DNA of 64,000 bases from Nucisporomicrobium flavum (GTDB lineage Bacteria > Actinomycetota > Actinomycetes > Mycobacteriales > Micromonosporaceae), in the NCBI RefSeq assembly GCF_016464385.1, contig NZ_JADMLH010000029.1:18934-82933 (forward strand). The letters are read 5' to 3'. The notes under the pieces are model-generated. The model was not told where the DNA came from and ran no database searches. It saw nothing but the letters and a program-made list of their open reading frames with translations. Positions 31,854 through 40,374 of the stretch are shown here, piece by piece (the first letter of the stretch is position 1; each line of letters begins with the position of its first letter). A program made the position numbers and the translations under genes.

Positions 31854-33728
31854 ATGGCCCGGACGAAGACGAAAGAACGATCCGCCAGTCGTGTGGACGT
31901 CGAGATGGGTGCCACCGGTGGCCGGACACCACCGTCGAAGCTCACCATCGCCCTGTTCGCGGTGTCGATCCTGGCCGCCGTCTGGTCGGTGATGATGCTG
32001 ATCCCGCAGGGCCGGGTCGCGTACGTCTACATCTTCTATTACCTCGAGTACTACATGGGCGTGCTCGCGCTCGTGTCGCTCTCGATCACGATCATGATCG
32101 GGCTGGTCTCCACCGACCGCCTCGTGCTCTCGATCCGCCAGCGCCTGCTGCTCCAGTCGGCGCACCGCACGACCGGCGTGATGGCCGTCTCCGCCCTGTT
32201 CATCCACCTCTGGACGAAGTTCGCCGAGAGCCACATCCGGCTGCTGGACGTGTTCATCCCGTTCCTGTACCCGGGCCTCAACAAGATGTTCGTCGGGTTC
32301 GGCACGATCTCCGCGTACGTCATGGTGATGACGATGTGGACCGGCATCATCCGGGCGCGGTTCATCGGCCGCGGCAAGCCGTGGATGTGGCGGGCCGTGC
32401 ACAGCATCTCGTATCTGACGTGGCCGATCGCCCTGCTGCACGGCCTCAACGCCGGCCGCCCCGCCGCCGTCTGGGTCATCGTCAGCTACGTCGTCTGCGT
32501 GCTCGGCGTGCTCATCGGGCTCGCCGTACGCCTCGCGGTCAGCCTGAACCGCAAGAAGGACTTCGCCTCGCAGGCCGGCACCGCAGGCGGCACCGGCGGC
32601 ATGAAGCCGGTCGGCAAGCTCGCCCCCACCACCGGCGTGATCGCCAAGGGCCGCGGCCGGGGCCGCAGCCGCGGCGAGGACCCGATCGTCTCGGACCGCG
32701 GCAACGCCGTCGAGCCGTGGCAGCCCGCCGCGCCCGCCCGGACCGCCGCGCCGGTCCTGGCCGAGCCGCCCGCCCGCCCGGTCAGCCCGGCCGCGCCCGC
32801 GCCGGTCAGCGCCGCCCCCGCGGCCGAGCGCCCCCTGCGCCGGCGCCCCGACGAGGACGAGCGGGCCCGCCGCCGCCGCGACTTCGACGACGCGCCGACC
32901 CAGCACTGGCAGTTCGAGGACGAGGACGACATGCCGGCCGCGCGGTCGCGCCGCTACGCCGAGGAGGAGGTGCCGGCTCCCCGCCAGCGCCGCGCCGAGC
33001 GGTTCGACGAACCCACCGGCGCCTACTCGCGCCGGGCCCTCGAGGACGGCCCGCGCCGCTACGACGACGAGGACGAGGTGCCCGCTCCCCGGGGCCGCCG
33101 CCGGGCGGAGGACGAGTACGAGGAGGCGCCGCGGCCCCGCTCCCGCCGCTACGCCGACACGGACCTGGACGACGAGCCGGCTCCCCGCCCCCGGGGCCGC
33201 CGGTACGCCGACGAGGACGAGGACGTCGTACCCGTCCCGCGTAGCCGCCGGGCCGCCGAGGACCTGCCGCTCTCCCGGTACGCCGACGACGAGCCGCCGG
33301 CCCCGCGCCAGCGCCGCTACGCCGACGACGACCGGTACGACGACGCCCCGCCGCGCCGCCGTGCCGCCCGGTACGCCGACGACGAGCCGCCGCGCCCGTC
33401 GCGCTCCTCCCGCTACGCCGAGGAGGACGAGGATGCGCCCCGGGCCCGGCGCGACCGGGGCGCCGACGTCGACCGCGCCGACTCGGGGCGGCACAGCCGC
33501 AGCGAATTCGTGGACCTGGCCGGCGCCGGCGCCGACCCGAACTACCTCGAGCCCGACGAGACGCCCACCCTCGTCGACATGGCCCAGCGCCGGGCCCGCA
33601 GGGCAGCACAGCAGGAACCCGTGCGTTCCGGATCGGGCCGGGGGGCCCGCAGGGGATCCCGGAGCCGCACGGCCGACGATGCAGCTGACGACATGTACTG
33701 GGCGCAGCTGCGAGGGGAAGCACAGTGA
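31854..33728 (+). CDS. Six-helix bis-heme (ferric-reductase-like) membrane protein with long charged repeat tail
   Basis: A 624-residue protein. Six membrane helices lie within residues about 30-235. Two helices carry paired histidines, His104-x13-His118 and His183-x12-His196, the spacing that holds two b hemes across the membrane in the ferric reductase/NOX/MsrQ superfamily. No FAD or NAD domain follows. Instead residues about 290-600 form a low-complexity cytoplasmic tail of Arg/Asp/Glu/Pro with many RRYADDE-like units. The ATG has GAGGA 6 bases upstream. Its stop overlaps the GTG of the NuoF-like gene, which probably supplies electrons. Confidence 0.8.
   Translation: MARTKTKERSASRVDVEMGATGGRTPPSKLTIALFAVSILAAVWSVMMLIPQGRVAYVYIFYYLEYYMGVLALVSLSITIMIGLVSTDRLVLSIRQRLLLQSAHRTTGVMAVSALFIHLWTKFAESHIRLLDVFIPFLYPGLNKMFVGFGTISAYVMVMTMWTGIIRARFIGRGKPWMWRAVHSISYLTWPIALLHGLNAGRPAAVWVIVSYVVCVLGVLIGLAVRLAVSLNRKKDFASQAGTAGGTGGMKPVGKLAPTTGVIAKGRGRGRSRGEDPIVSDRGNAVEPWQPAAPARTAAPVLAEPPARPVSPAAPAPVSAAPAAERPLRRRPDEDERARRRRDFDDAPTQHWQFEDEDDMPAARSRRYAEEEVPAPRQRRAERFDEPTGAYSRRALEDGPRRYDDEDEVPAPRGRRRAEDEYEEAPRPRSRRYADTDLDDEPAPRPRGRRYADEDEDVVPVPRSRRAAEDLPLSRYADDEPPAPRQRRYADDDRYDDAPPRRRAARYADDEPPRPSRSSRYAEEDEDAPRARRDRGADVDRADSGRHSRSEFVDLAGAGADPNYLEPDETPTLVDMAQRRARRAAQQEPVRSGSGRGARRGSRSRTADDAADDMYWAQLRGEAQ
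32949..33426 (+). repeat. Degenerate RRYADDE-type coding repeats
   Basis: Eight or so copies of a unit of 15-25 residues centred on R(R/S)RYA(D/E)(D/E), spaced by acidic and Pro-Arg stretches such as EVPAPRQRRAE and DEPAPRPRGRRYAD. They form an alternating-charge, probably disordered tail of the bis-heme protein. Confidence 0.8.
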
Positions 33729-35197
33729 CCTCGGCCAAAGTTCCACCGGTCACCGCCATCGGGACGCCGCGGATCACCGCGGGTTTCGATGAGTACGGGC
33801 GGCTCGACCTGCTCGCGCACCAGGAGGTGCACGGCGGGTTCGCGGCGCTGTCCAGCGGCGAGCTGATCGGGCTCGCCGACCGCATCGAGCTGCGCGGGCG
33901 CGGCGGGGCCGGGTTCCCGTTCGCCCGCAAGCTGCGCGCGGTGCTCGACTCGTGCCGCCGCCAGGACCTGCCGCCGATCATCGTGGTCAACGCCACCGAG
34001 GGTGAGCCGCCCTCGTGGAAGGACAAGGCGATCCTGACCCGCGGCCCGCACCTGATCCTCGACGGCGCCGCGCTGGCCGCGGCCGCGCTCGACGCCGAGG
34101 AGATCGTCATCGGCGTCGCCGACGACGGCATCGGGATGGACTCGCTGGCCGAGGCCCTCGCCGAGCGCCGGATGCCGGTGCCGACCCGGATCGTCACCGT
34201 GCCGCACCGCTTCATCTCCGGCGAGGGTGGTGCGCTCGTGCGCGGCATCAACGGCGAGGCGCACATCCCGCCTGGGCGCAAGGTGCGCTCCAGCGACAAC
34301 GGCGTGGCAGGCCTGCCCACGCTGCTGTCCAACGCTGAGACGTACTCGCAGCTGGCGATCGCCGCCCGGCTGGGGCCGTGGGAGTACAACGCGGTCGGCA
34401 TCCCGGAGGAGCCCGGCACGGTCATGCTGACCGTCGGCGGGTCGTCGACCGCGCCCGCCGTCGTGGAGGCGCCCACCGGCACCCCGCTGATGGAGGTGCT
34501 GGAGATGTGCGGCGCCGACATCGGCCCCGGCCTGCTGGTCGGCGGCTACCACGGCAAGTGGATCAGCGCCGAGGCGGCCAAGACCGTGACGATCTCCCGC
34601 AAGGGCTTCGCCAAGGTCGGCGGCACGCTGGGCGCCGGCATGCTGATCCCGATCGGCTCGCAGACCTGCCCGCTGGGCGAGGTGGCGCAGGTCGTGCAGT
34701 ACCTCGCCGGCGAGTCCGCGGGGCAGTGCGGCCCGTGCCGGCTCGGCCTGCCCGACCTGGCCCGCGCGGTGACGCTGGTAGCGCTGGGCGGCAGCGCGCT
34801 GGAGAACGTGCGCCAGGCGGCCGGCGTGGTGAAGGGCCGCGGCGCGTGCAGCCACCCCGACGGCACCTCCCGCTTCGCGCTGTCCGCGCTGGAGGTCTTC
34901 GCCCGCGACGTCGAGCTGCACGCGAACGGCGAGGGCTGCGGCAAACAGGTACGCGGGATCCTCCCGCTGCCGTACCACCAGGCGCAGGGCGCCCGGAAGC
35001 TGGCGCTTGATTGGTCCCGCTGCGACGGCCACGGGCTCTGCTCGGCGGTCGCCCCGGAGATCATCCGGCTGGACGCGAACGGCTTCCCGGCGTTCCCGCA
35101 GACGCCGCTGCCGCCGTGGCTGGAGAACGGCGCCCGCAAGGCCGTGAACGTGTGCCCGGCCCTGGCCCTGCGGCTGACGGAGGCGGGCAAGAAGTGA
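33725..35197 (+). CDS. NuoF-like FMN/Fe-S flavoprotein fused to a C-terminal ferredoxin
   Basis: A 490-residue cytoplasmic protein. It has the 51-kDa-subunit fold: FMN/NADH motifs ELRGRGGAGFPFARK and NATEGEPPSWKDKAIL, a SLBB-like middle, and an Fe-S domain with Cys335, Cys338 (QCGPCRLG) and Cys375 (GACSHPDG). The first ligand of the usual SCGxCxPC motif is Ala332, so the cluster has only three family cysteines. The last 65 residues are a ferredoxin of the three-Cys kind: Cys433-x5-Cys439 (RCDGHGLCS) and Cys477-Pro. It starts at a GTG overlapping the upstream stop. It probably oxidises NAD(P)H and passes electrons to the bis-heme protein (inference). Confidence 0.8.
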   Translation: MTSAKVPPVTAIGTPRITAGFDEYGRLDLLAHQEVHGGFAALSSGELIGLADRIELRGRGGAGFPFARKLRAVLDSCRRQDLPPIIVVNATEGEPPSWKDKAILTRGPHLILDGAALAAAALDAEEIVIGVADDGIGMDSLAEALAERRMPVPTRIVTVPHRFISGEGGALVRGINGEAHIPPGRKVRSSDNGVAGLPTLLSNAETYSQLAIAARLGPWEYNAVGIPEEPGTVMLTVGGSSTAPAVVEAPTGTPLMEVLEMCGADIGPGLLVGGYHGKWISAEAAKTVTISRKGFAKVGGTLGAGMLIPIGSQTCPLGEVAQVVQYLAGESAGQCGPCRLGLPDLARAVTLVALGGSALENVRQAAGVVKGRGACSHPDGTSRFALSALEVFARDVELHANGEGCGKQVRGILPLPYHQAQGARKLALDWSRCDGHGLCSAVAPEIIRLDANGFPAFPQTPLPPWLENGARKAVNVCPALALRLTEAGKK

Positions 35198-35699
35198 GGG
35201 TCAAGGTCCTGCTCGCGACGATCGCCGCGGTGGCCCTCCTGACCGGGTGCGGGGTGCGACCCCCGCGACCCCCGCGGCGCCGGCGGCCGCTGCGGCTCCC
35301 GCGGCCCTGGCCTTCACGGGCAGGACCTTGGACGGTACGCAGTTCGACGCGGCCACGCTGGCCGGCAAGCCCGCGATCCTCTGGTTCTGGGCACCGTGGT
35401 GCGCCACCTGTGCCAGCGAGGCGATGTCCATCGCGGACATCCACGACGAGTACGGCGACCGCCTGAACATCGTCGGCATCGCGGGCATGGGCGGGAACAA
35501 GGAGATGCACGAGTTCGTCTCGGACCTGGAGGTCGGTGCCGTACCGCACCTCGACGACCAGCCCGGCGCGATCTGGAAGAAGTTCGGCGTCACCGAGCAG
35601 AGCACGTACGTGATCCTCGACCGGTCCGGCCGGGTGGTGGTCACGAGCTACCTCGACGACCTGCAGCTGACCACCCGGGTCAAGGCTCTGGTGGCCTGA
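35194..35699 (+). pseudogene. TlpA/DsbE-like thioredoxin lipoprotein, frameshifted in its signal region
   Basis: The GTG at 35194 overlaps the previous stop and opens a good lipoprotein signal, VKVLLATIAAVALLTGC. The thioredoxin domain is in another frame from about 35247: LAFTGRTLDGTQF, AILWFWAPWCATCASEA (redox pair WCATC), GVTEQSTYVILDRSGRVVV. Adding one G to the GGGG at 35250-35253 would give LTGCGGATPATP running straight into the domain, so a single-base loss or sequencing error in a G run is the simplest explanation. A GTG at 35247 could start a cytosolic version. It should act outside the membrane, reduced by the CcdA-like protein encoded 3 bases downstream. Confidence 0.75.
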
Positions 35700-35702
35700 G
35701 CC

Positions 35703-36569
35703 GTGCGGGCGCCGGTGCTGCTCGCGCTGACCGCCGGCATGCTCGGCGCCGTGAACCCGTGCGGCTTCGCGTTGCTGCCGGCGTACCTGTCGGTGCTGGT
35801 GGCGGGGGACCGCGCCGCTGATGAGGGGCCCCGGGCGAGCCTGGCGGCCGTCGGCCGGGCGCTGCGCTGCACGGCCGCGCTGACCCTCGGGTACGTCGCC
35901 GTCTTCGGTACGTTCGGCCTGGTCCTGGCGCCCCTGGCGGGCCGGCTCGTGCCGCGGCTGCCCTGGCTGACCGTGGTGTTCGGCCTGGCGCTGGCCCTGC
36001 TCGGCGGATGGCTGCTGGCCGGCCGGTCGCTGCCCGCGCCGGGGCGGGGCCTGCGGGCGCCCCGGCTGACCGGCTCGGCCACGTCGATGGTGCTGTTCGG
36101 CGCCGCGTACGCCGTCGCCTCGCTGGGCTGTGCGGTCGGACCGTTCCTGGCGATCGTGGTCTCCAGCCTGCGGGCCGGCTCCCTCACCGAAGGGCTGGCG
36201 CTCTTCGTGAGTTATGCCACGGGAATGGGTCTGGTCATCGGTGTCACGGCCACGGCGGTGGCGCTGGCGCGGCTCTCCGCAGTGGCGCGGTTGCGCAGGG
36301 CGGCCGTTCTGGTGCCCCGGGCGGGCGGTGCGATCCTCGTGCTCGCCGGAGCGTACGTGGCCTACTACGGATGGTATGAACTGCGGATTGTCAAGAATGT
36401 GAGGACTTCCGGGCAGGATCCTGTGGTGAATCTTGCCTCGAATCTCCAGCACGAGTTGAGTGGTCTGGTCGGACGGCTGGGCGCGAGCTGGTTCGGCCTG
36501 CTGCTGGTCGTCCTCATGCTGGCAGCGCTCCTGCTGTCCCGTCGCCGCCGTACCTCAGTGGGGAGTTGA
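35703..36569 (+). CDS. CcdA/DsbD-like transmembrane thiol-electron transporter
   Basis: A 288-residue membrane protein. The six core helices carry the two conserved redox cysteines: NPCGFALLPAYLS in helix 1 and LGCAVGPFLA in helix 4. A further helix lies at the C-terminus (FGLLLVVLMLAALLLS) with a linker of about 50 residues before it. Such proteins carry reducing equivalents from cytosolic thioredoxin to extracytoplasmic thioredoxin-like partners, here most likely the lipoprotein upstream. The start is GTG three bases after that gene's stop. The next gene, a kinase, starts 2 bases after its stop. Confidence 0.9.
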   Translation: MRAPVLLALTAGMLGAVNPCGFALLPAYLSVLVAGDRAADEGPRASLAAVGRALRCTAALTLGYVAVFGTFGLVLAPLAGRLVPRLPWLTVVFGLALALLGGWLLAGRSLPAPGRGLRAPRLTGSATSMVLFGAAYAVASLGCAVGPFLAIVVSSLRAGSLTEGLALFVSYATGMGLVIGVTATAVALARLSAVARLRRAAVLVPRAGGAILVLAGAYVAYYGWYELRIVKNVRTSGQDPVVNLASNLQHELSGLVGRLGASWFGLLLVVLMLAALLLSRRRRTSVGS

Positions 36570-36571
36570 TC

Positions 36572-38473
36572 GTGGACACCGCGTACCGCGTGAGTCCACT
36601 ACGCCGCGACGATCCGGAATGGCTGGGCCAGTACCGGCTGACCGGCCGGCTCGGATCCGGCGGCATGGGCGTGGTCTACCTGGCCCGCGACCGCGACGGC
36701 GGCTACGTGGCGATCAAGCTCGTGCACGCGACGCTCGTCAACGACCCCGAGTTCCGCGGCCGCTTCCGCAGCGAGGTGGACCGGGCCCGGCAGGTGCCGT
36801 CGTTCTGCACGGCCGAGGTGCTCGACGCCGACCTCGACCACTACCCGCCGTACCTCGTGGTCGAATACGTCGACGGGCCCAGCCTCGCCGAGGTGGTCGA
36901 GGACCGCGGGCCGCTGCGGGCCGCCGCGCTGCACTCGCTCGCCGTCGGCGTGGCCACCGCGCTGACCGGCATCCACGGCGCGGGCGTCATCCACCGCGAC
37001 CTCAAGCCGGACAACGTGCTGCTCGCGCCCGGCAGCCCCAAGGTCATCGACTTCGGCATCGCGCGGGCGTTCGAGGCGACCAGCCAGCACACCCGTACGG
37101 ACCAGATGGTCGGTACGGTCGCGTACATGGCGCCCGAGCGCTTCTCGTCCGAGCCGGGCACGCCGCTGACCGCCGCCGCCGACATCTTCGCCTGGGGCTG
37201 CGTGGTCGCGTACGCCGGAACCGGCCGCACCCCCTTCCACGGCGACTCGCCCCCGGCCACCGCCGCCCGCATCCTCACCCAGCCGCCGCACCTCACCGGC
37301 CTGCCCGAATCGCTGCGCGACGTCGTGGAGCTGGCGCTCGCCAAGGACCCCGACGACCGGCCCACCGCGCGGGAGCTGCTCGACATGCTCCTCGGTGACC
37401 GGCCCGCGCCGCGCCGCGCCCCGGCGGGCCCGCGGGTCCCGGCCGCGCCGCGCCGCGCCCCGGCGGGCCCGCGGGTCCCGGCCGGGCCGCCCGGCGCTTT
37501 CTCGTCCGGCGCTTACCCGTCTGGTGGTGCTTTCCCGGCCCGTCCGCTCACTTCGACCGGGCCCACCGGCCCGTTCCGCGACGATCTGCTGGTGGCGGCC
37601 GCCGCGGACGCCCGCTACGACGGGTACGACCCGGTGCCCGGGCGGGAGGCCCGCGCCCGCCGGCACAAGCTGCTCGCCGCGCTGGCGGTGCTGCTCGTCG
37701 TCGCCGGCCTCACCACGGTCGGCCTGGTGATCAACGCGCAGACGCAGCTGCGCGACTCGTTCACCGCGACCGCGCCGCCCGACGGGGGAGAAGCCGCCGG
37801 GCAGGCGGAACCGGACGTGGAGCCCACCGGCGCGACGGCCCAGCCCGAGGGGACCCGGCCGGCGTCCCCGAAGCCGAGCCGCACCCGCACCCCGACGCCC
37901 GTACCGCTCGAGCCGCGCGGCGGGGAGCCGATCATCCAGGACCCGCTCAGCGAGCCCGGCCAGTGGCTCGACAGCGAGATCCGCGAGCAGAACGCCCGCT
38001 GCTTCACCGACGGCGTCATGCGCGCCGAGCTGGCCGACCGCGGCACGTTCCGCTGCGCCGGGCCCCGCGAGGAGATCGAGGACGACTTCGGCGTCGAGGT
38101 CACCACGGCGCTGCAGACGGCCGGCAGCTGCGCGGGCATCTGGTTCCACTGGGACGACGAGCGCGGCGGCCAGGTGCTGCGGATCTGCCAGGACGACATC
38201 TCGATCGCCGCCGACACGCCCGGCGACCGCCGCATCTACGACCGGGTGGAGCTCGCCGACCGGATCCCGCTGCAGAAGCCCACCCGCGTGCACCTCGTCG
38301 TGCGCGAGGGGGAGGCGGAGGTGTTCCGCGGTGGCAAGTTCGCCGGCGAGATCGACCTGCCGGTCAAGGGGCCGCACGAGGGCGAGGTCCAGCTCGGCAT
38401 CAGCGTCGACGCGCTCGACACCGACCCGCCGTACGCGGTGACGTTCGCCGATGTGGACATCCGCTCGTTGTAG
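36572..38473 (+). CDS. Receptor-type Ser/Thr protein kinase with Cys-containing ectodomain (1)
   Basis: A 633-residue kinase. Kinase domain about 15-275: GSGGMG loop, Lys49 in VAIK, catalytic Asp143 in HRDLKPDN, Asp160 in IDFGIA, activation loop TDQMVGTVAYMAPERF; all active-site residues are present. A Pro/Ala/Arg linker (275-365) contains an exact 39-bp duplication. One membrane helix (about 367-388, LLAALAVLLVVAGLTTVGLV) precedes a roughly 190-residue outer domain of LamG/DUF1080-like beta-sandwich character with four Cys (ARCFTD, FRCAGP, GSCAGIW, RICQDD). The GTG at 36572 is preferred over TTG 36566 because GGGGAG lies 7 bases upstream. It is the last gene of the redox operon. Confidence 0.9.
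   Translation: MDTAYRVSPLRRDDPEWLGQYRLTGRLGSGGMGVVYLARDRDGGYVAIKLVHATLVNDPEFRGRFRSEVDRARQVPSFCTAEVLDADLDHYPPYLVVEYVDGPSLAEVVEDRGPLRAAALHSLAVGVATALTGIHGAGVIHRDLKPDNVLLAPGSPKVIDFGIARAFEATSQHTRTDQMVGTVAYMAPERFSSEPGTPLTAAADIFAWGCVVAYAGTGRTPFHGDSPPATAARILTQPPHLTGLPESLRDVVELALAKDPDDRPTARELLDMLLGDRPAPRRAPAGPRVPAAPRRAPAGPRVPAGPPGAFSSGAYPSGGAFPARPLTSTGPTGPFRDDLLVAAAADARYDGYDPVPGREARARRHKLLAALAVLLVVAGLTTVGLVINAQTQLRDSFTATAPPDGGEAAGQAEPDVEPTGATAQPEGTRPASPKPSRTRTPTPVPLEPRGGEPIIQDPLSEPGQWLDSEIREQNARCFTDGVMRAELADRGTFRCAGPREEIEDDFGVEVTTALQTAGSCAGIWFHWDDERGGQVLRICQDDISIAADTPGDRRIYDRVELADRIPLQKPTRVHLVVREGEAEVFRGGKFAGEIDLPVKGPHEGEVQLGISVDALDTDPPYAVTFADVDIRSL
37406..37483 (+). repeat. 39-bp perfect tandem duplication in the kinase linker
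   Basis: Copies 37406-37444 and 37445-37483 are identical. They encode the 13-residue unit APRRAPAGPRVPA twice, in frame, in the juxtamembrane linker of the first kinase. Confidence 0.9.
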
Positions 38474-38630
38474 GCGGTGGTGTCGGTTGGGCGGCAACCG
38501 GCGTACGGGGCTTCGCAGGCACTATGTCGCCCGATAGGGTGCCTTCCTGACGGGGGAAACGACCCGCGCCGTGACACCGGCGCGGGGACGGGCGGCGAAC
38601 AGGCCGCCGGGGGGGCGTAGGAGCAGCGGC

Positions 38631-40367
38631 ATGGCGGACGAGCGGACCAGCCCGCTGCGCCCGCGTGACCCGCGCCGGCTCGGCCCGTACGAGCTGCTCG
38701 GCCGGCTCGGCGAGGGCGGCATGGGCACCGTCTACCTGGCGCGCAGCGCCGCCGGGGTGCTGGTCGCCGTCAAGATGGTCCGCGCCGACCTCGCCCCCGA
38801 CGACGCGTTCCGGCGCCGCTTCCGCAGCGAGGTCGCCCGGGTCCGGCAGGTCCCGCCGTTCTGCACCGCGGAGATCCTCGACGCCGACCCCGACCACGAG
38901 CACCCCTACCTCGTCGTCGAGTACGTCGACGGGCCCAGCCTCGCCCAAGTCGTCGACGAGCGCGGCCCGCTGACCGCCGCCAACCTGCACAGCGTGGCGA
39001 TCGGCGTGGCCACCGCGCTCACCGCCATCCACGGCGCCGGGATCATCCACCGCGACCTGAAGCCGCGCAACGTGCTGCTCGCCCCCGGCAGCCCCAAGGT
39101 CATCGACTTCGGCATCGCGCGGGCCATGGAGTCCACCACCGGCCACACCCAGACCGACCAGATGGTGGGCACGGTCGCGTACATGGCGCCGGAACGCTTC
39201 GGCGACGACACCTCGGTGCTCACCCCGGCGGCCGACGTGTTCGCCTGGGGGGCTGTCGTCGCGTACGCCGGCAACGGCCGTACCCCCTTCCAGGCGGACT
39301 CCCCACCGGCGACCGCGGCCCGCATCCTGACCCGGCCGCCGGACCTCGGCGGCCTCAGCGGGCCGCTGCGCGACCTCGTCGCGCACGCCCTCGAGAAGGA
39401 CCCGGCCGACCGGCCCACCGCCCGCGAGCTGCTCGACCTGCTGGTCACCGGCCCGCAGGAGACCGGACCGGCCGCGGCGGCGCTGGCACACCAGCCCGGC
39501 CTGCGGGTCGCCGCGGAGGAGGCGCAGGCCGCCACCGGCTACCACACCGGCCGTCAGCTGACCGCGCTCGCGCCGGCCGGCGACCTGGTCGGCTACGACG
39601 AGGACTCGATCGTCACCCAGCCGGTGTCCGTGCCCCCGGCGGGCCCGGCCACCCCGTTCAGCCACGACCCGCACCCGCGCCGCCCCTGGGTCCTGCCCGT
39701 CGCGGTGGCGCTGCTGGTGCTGGCGATCCTCGCGGTGGGCGGCCTCGCGGTGACGTTCTGGCCGCGCGGCGGCGACGACCCGGCGGTGCAGACCGAACCC
39801 GACGTGCCGCCGCTGATGGAGGACTCGCTGCGGCAGCAACGGCTGTGGAAGGCCTACTACGACCGCGACGAGCGCGCCGGTTGCTCGTTCTCCGACGGCC
39901 TGGTGGTGCGCCGCGAGACCAAGGGCGTCTACCGCTGCCGCGGCCCGGCCGACGCCGAACCCGACGACCTGCAGGCCCAGGTCGGGGTGCGGCTGCTGAG
40001 CCCGGACAGCTGCGCGTCCATCTGGCTGCGCTTCCGCGGCAACCAGGGCTACCAGGTACGCGTCTGCGAACGCAACGTGTACGTCGGCACGCACAAGAAC
40101 TCGGACATCGAGGTCCTCAAGACGTTCCCGCTCGACGACGCCCCGATCGCGGTGGGCGCGCCCCCGACGACGATCACGGCCAGCGTGGACGGCACCACCC
40201 TCGAGGTGCTGCGCGACGGCGAACTGGTGGGCACGGTGCCGGTGCAGGACCCCGACATCCAGGGCGGCCGGGTGGCGCTGGGCATCTACACCGAGCAGTA
40301 CGCGCCGGTGGACGGGCCGTACGAGGTGGCGTTCACCGACATCAAGATCTGGGGCATCAACCGCTGA
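38631..40367 (+). CDS. Receptor-type Ser/Thr protein kinase with Cys-containing ectodomain (2)
   Basis: A 578-residue paralogue of the preceding kinase with the same plan. Kinase domain about 15-275 (GEGGMG, Lys48, Asp142 in HRDLKPRN, Asp159 in IDFGIA, TDQMVGTVAYMAPERF), linker, one membrane helix (PVAVALLVLAILAVGGLAVT, about residues 360-380) and a beta-rich outer domain with matching Cys positions (AGCSFSD, YRCRGP, DSCASIWL, VRVCERN). The kinase domains are very similar, so this is a tandem gene duplication, while the ectodomains have diverged more. GGAG about 9 bases before the ATG. The 157-bp gap means it may have its own promoter. Confidence 0.9.
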   Translation: MADERTSPLRPRDPRRLGPYELLGRLGEGGMGTVYLARSAAGVLVAVKMVRADLAPDDAFRRRFRSEVARVRQVPPFCTAEILDADPDHEHPYLVVEYVDGPSLAQVVDERGPLTAANLHSVAIGVATALTAIHGAGIIHRDLKPRNVLLAPGSPKVIDFGIARAMESTTGHTQTDQMVGTVAYMAPERFGDDTSVLTPAADVFAWGAVVAYAGNGRTPFQADSPPATAARILTRPPDLGGLSGPLRDLVAHALEKDPADRPTARELLDLLVTGPQETGPAAAALAHQPGLRVAAEEAQAATGYHTGRQLTALAPAGDLVGYDEDSIVTQPVSVPPAGPATPFSHDPHPRRPWVLPVAVALLVLAILAVGGLAVTFWPRGGDDPAVQTEPDVPPLMEDSLRQQRLWKAYYDRDERAGCSFSDGLVVRRETKGVYRCRGPADAEPDDLQAQVGVRLLSPDSCASIWLRFRGNQGYQVRVCERNVYVGTHKNSDIEVLKTFPLDDAPIAVGAPPTTITASVDGTTLEVLRDGELVGTVPVQDPDIQGGRVALGIYTEQYAPVDGPYEVAFTDIKIWGINR

Positions 40368-40374
40368 TCCGTGC

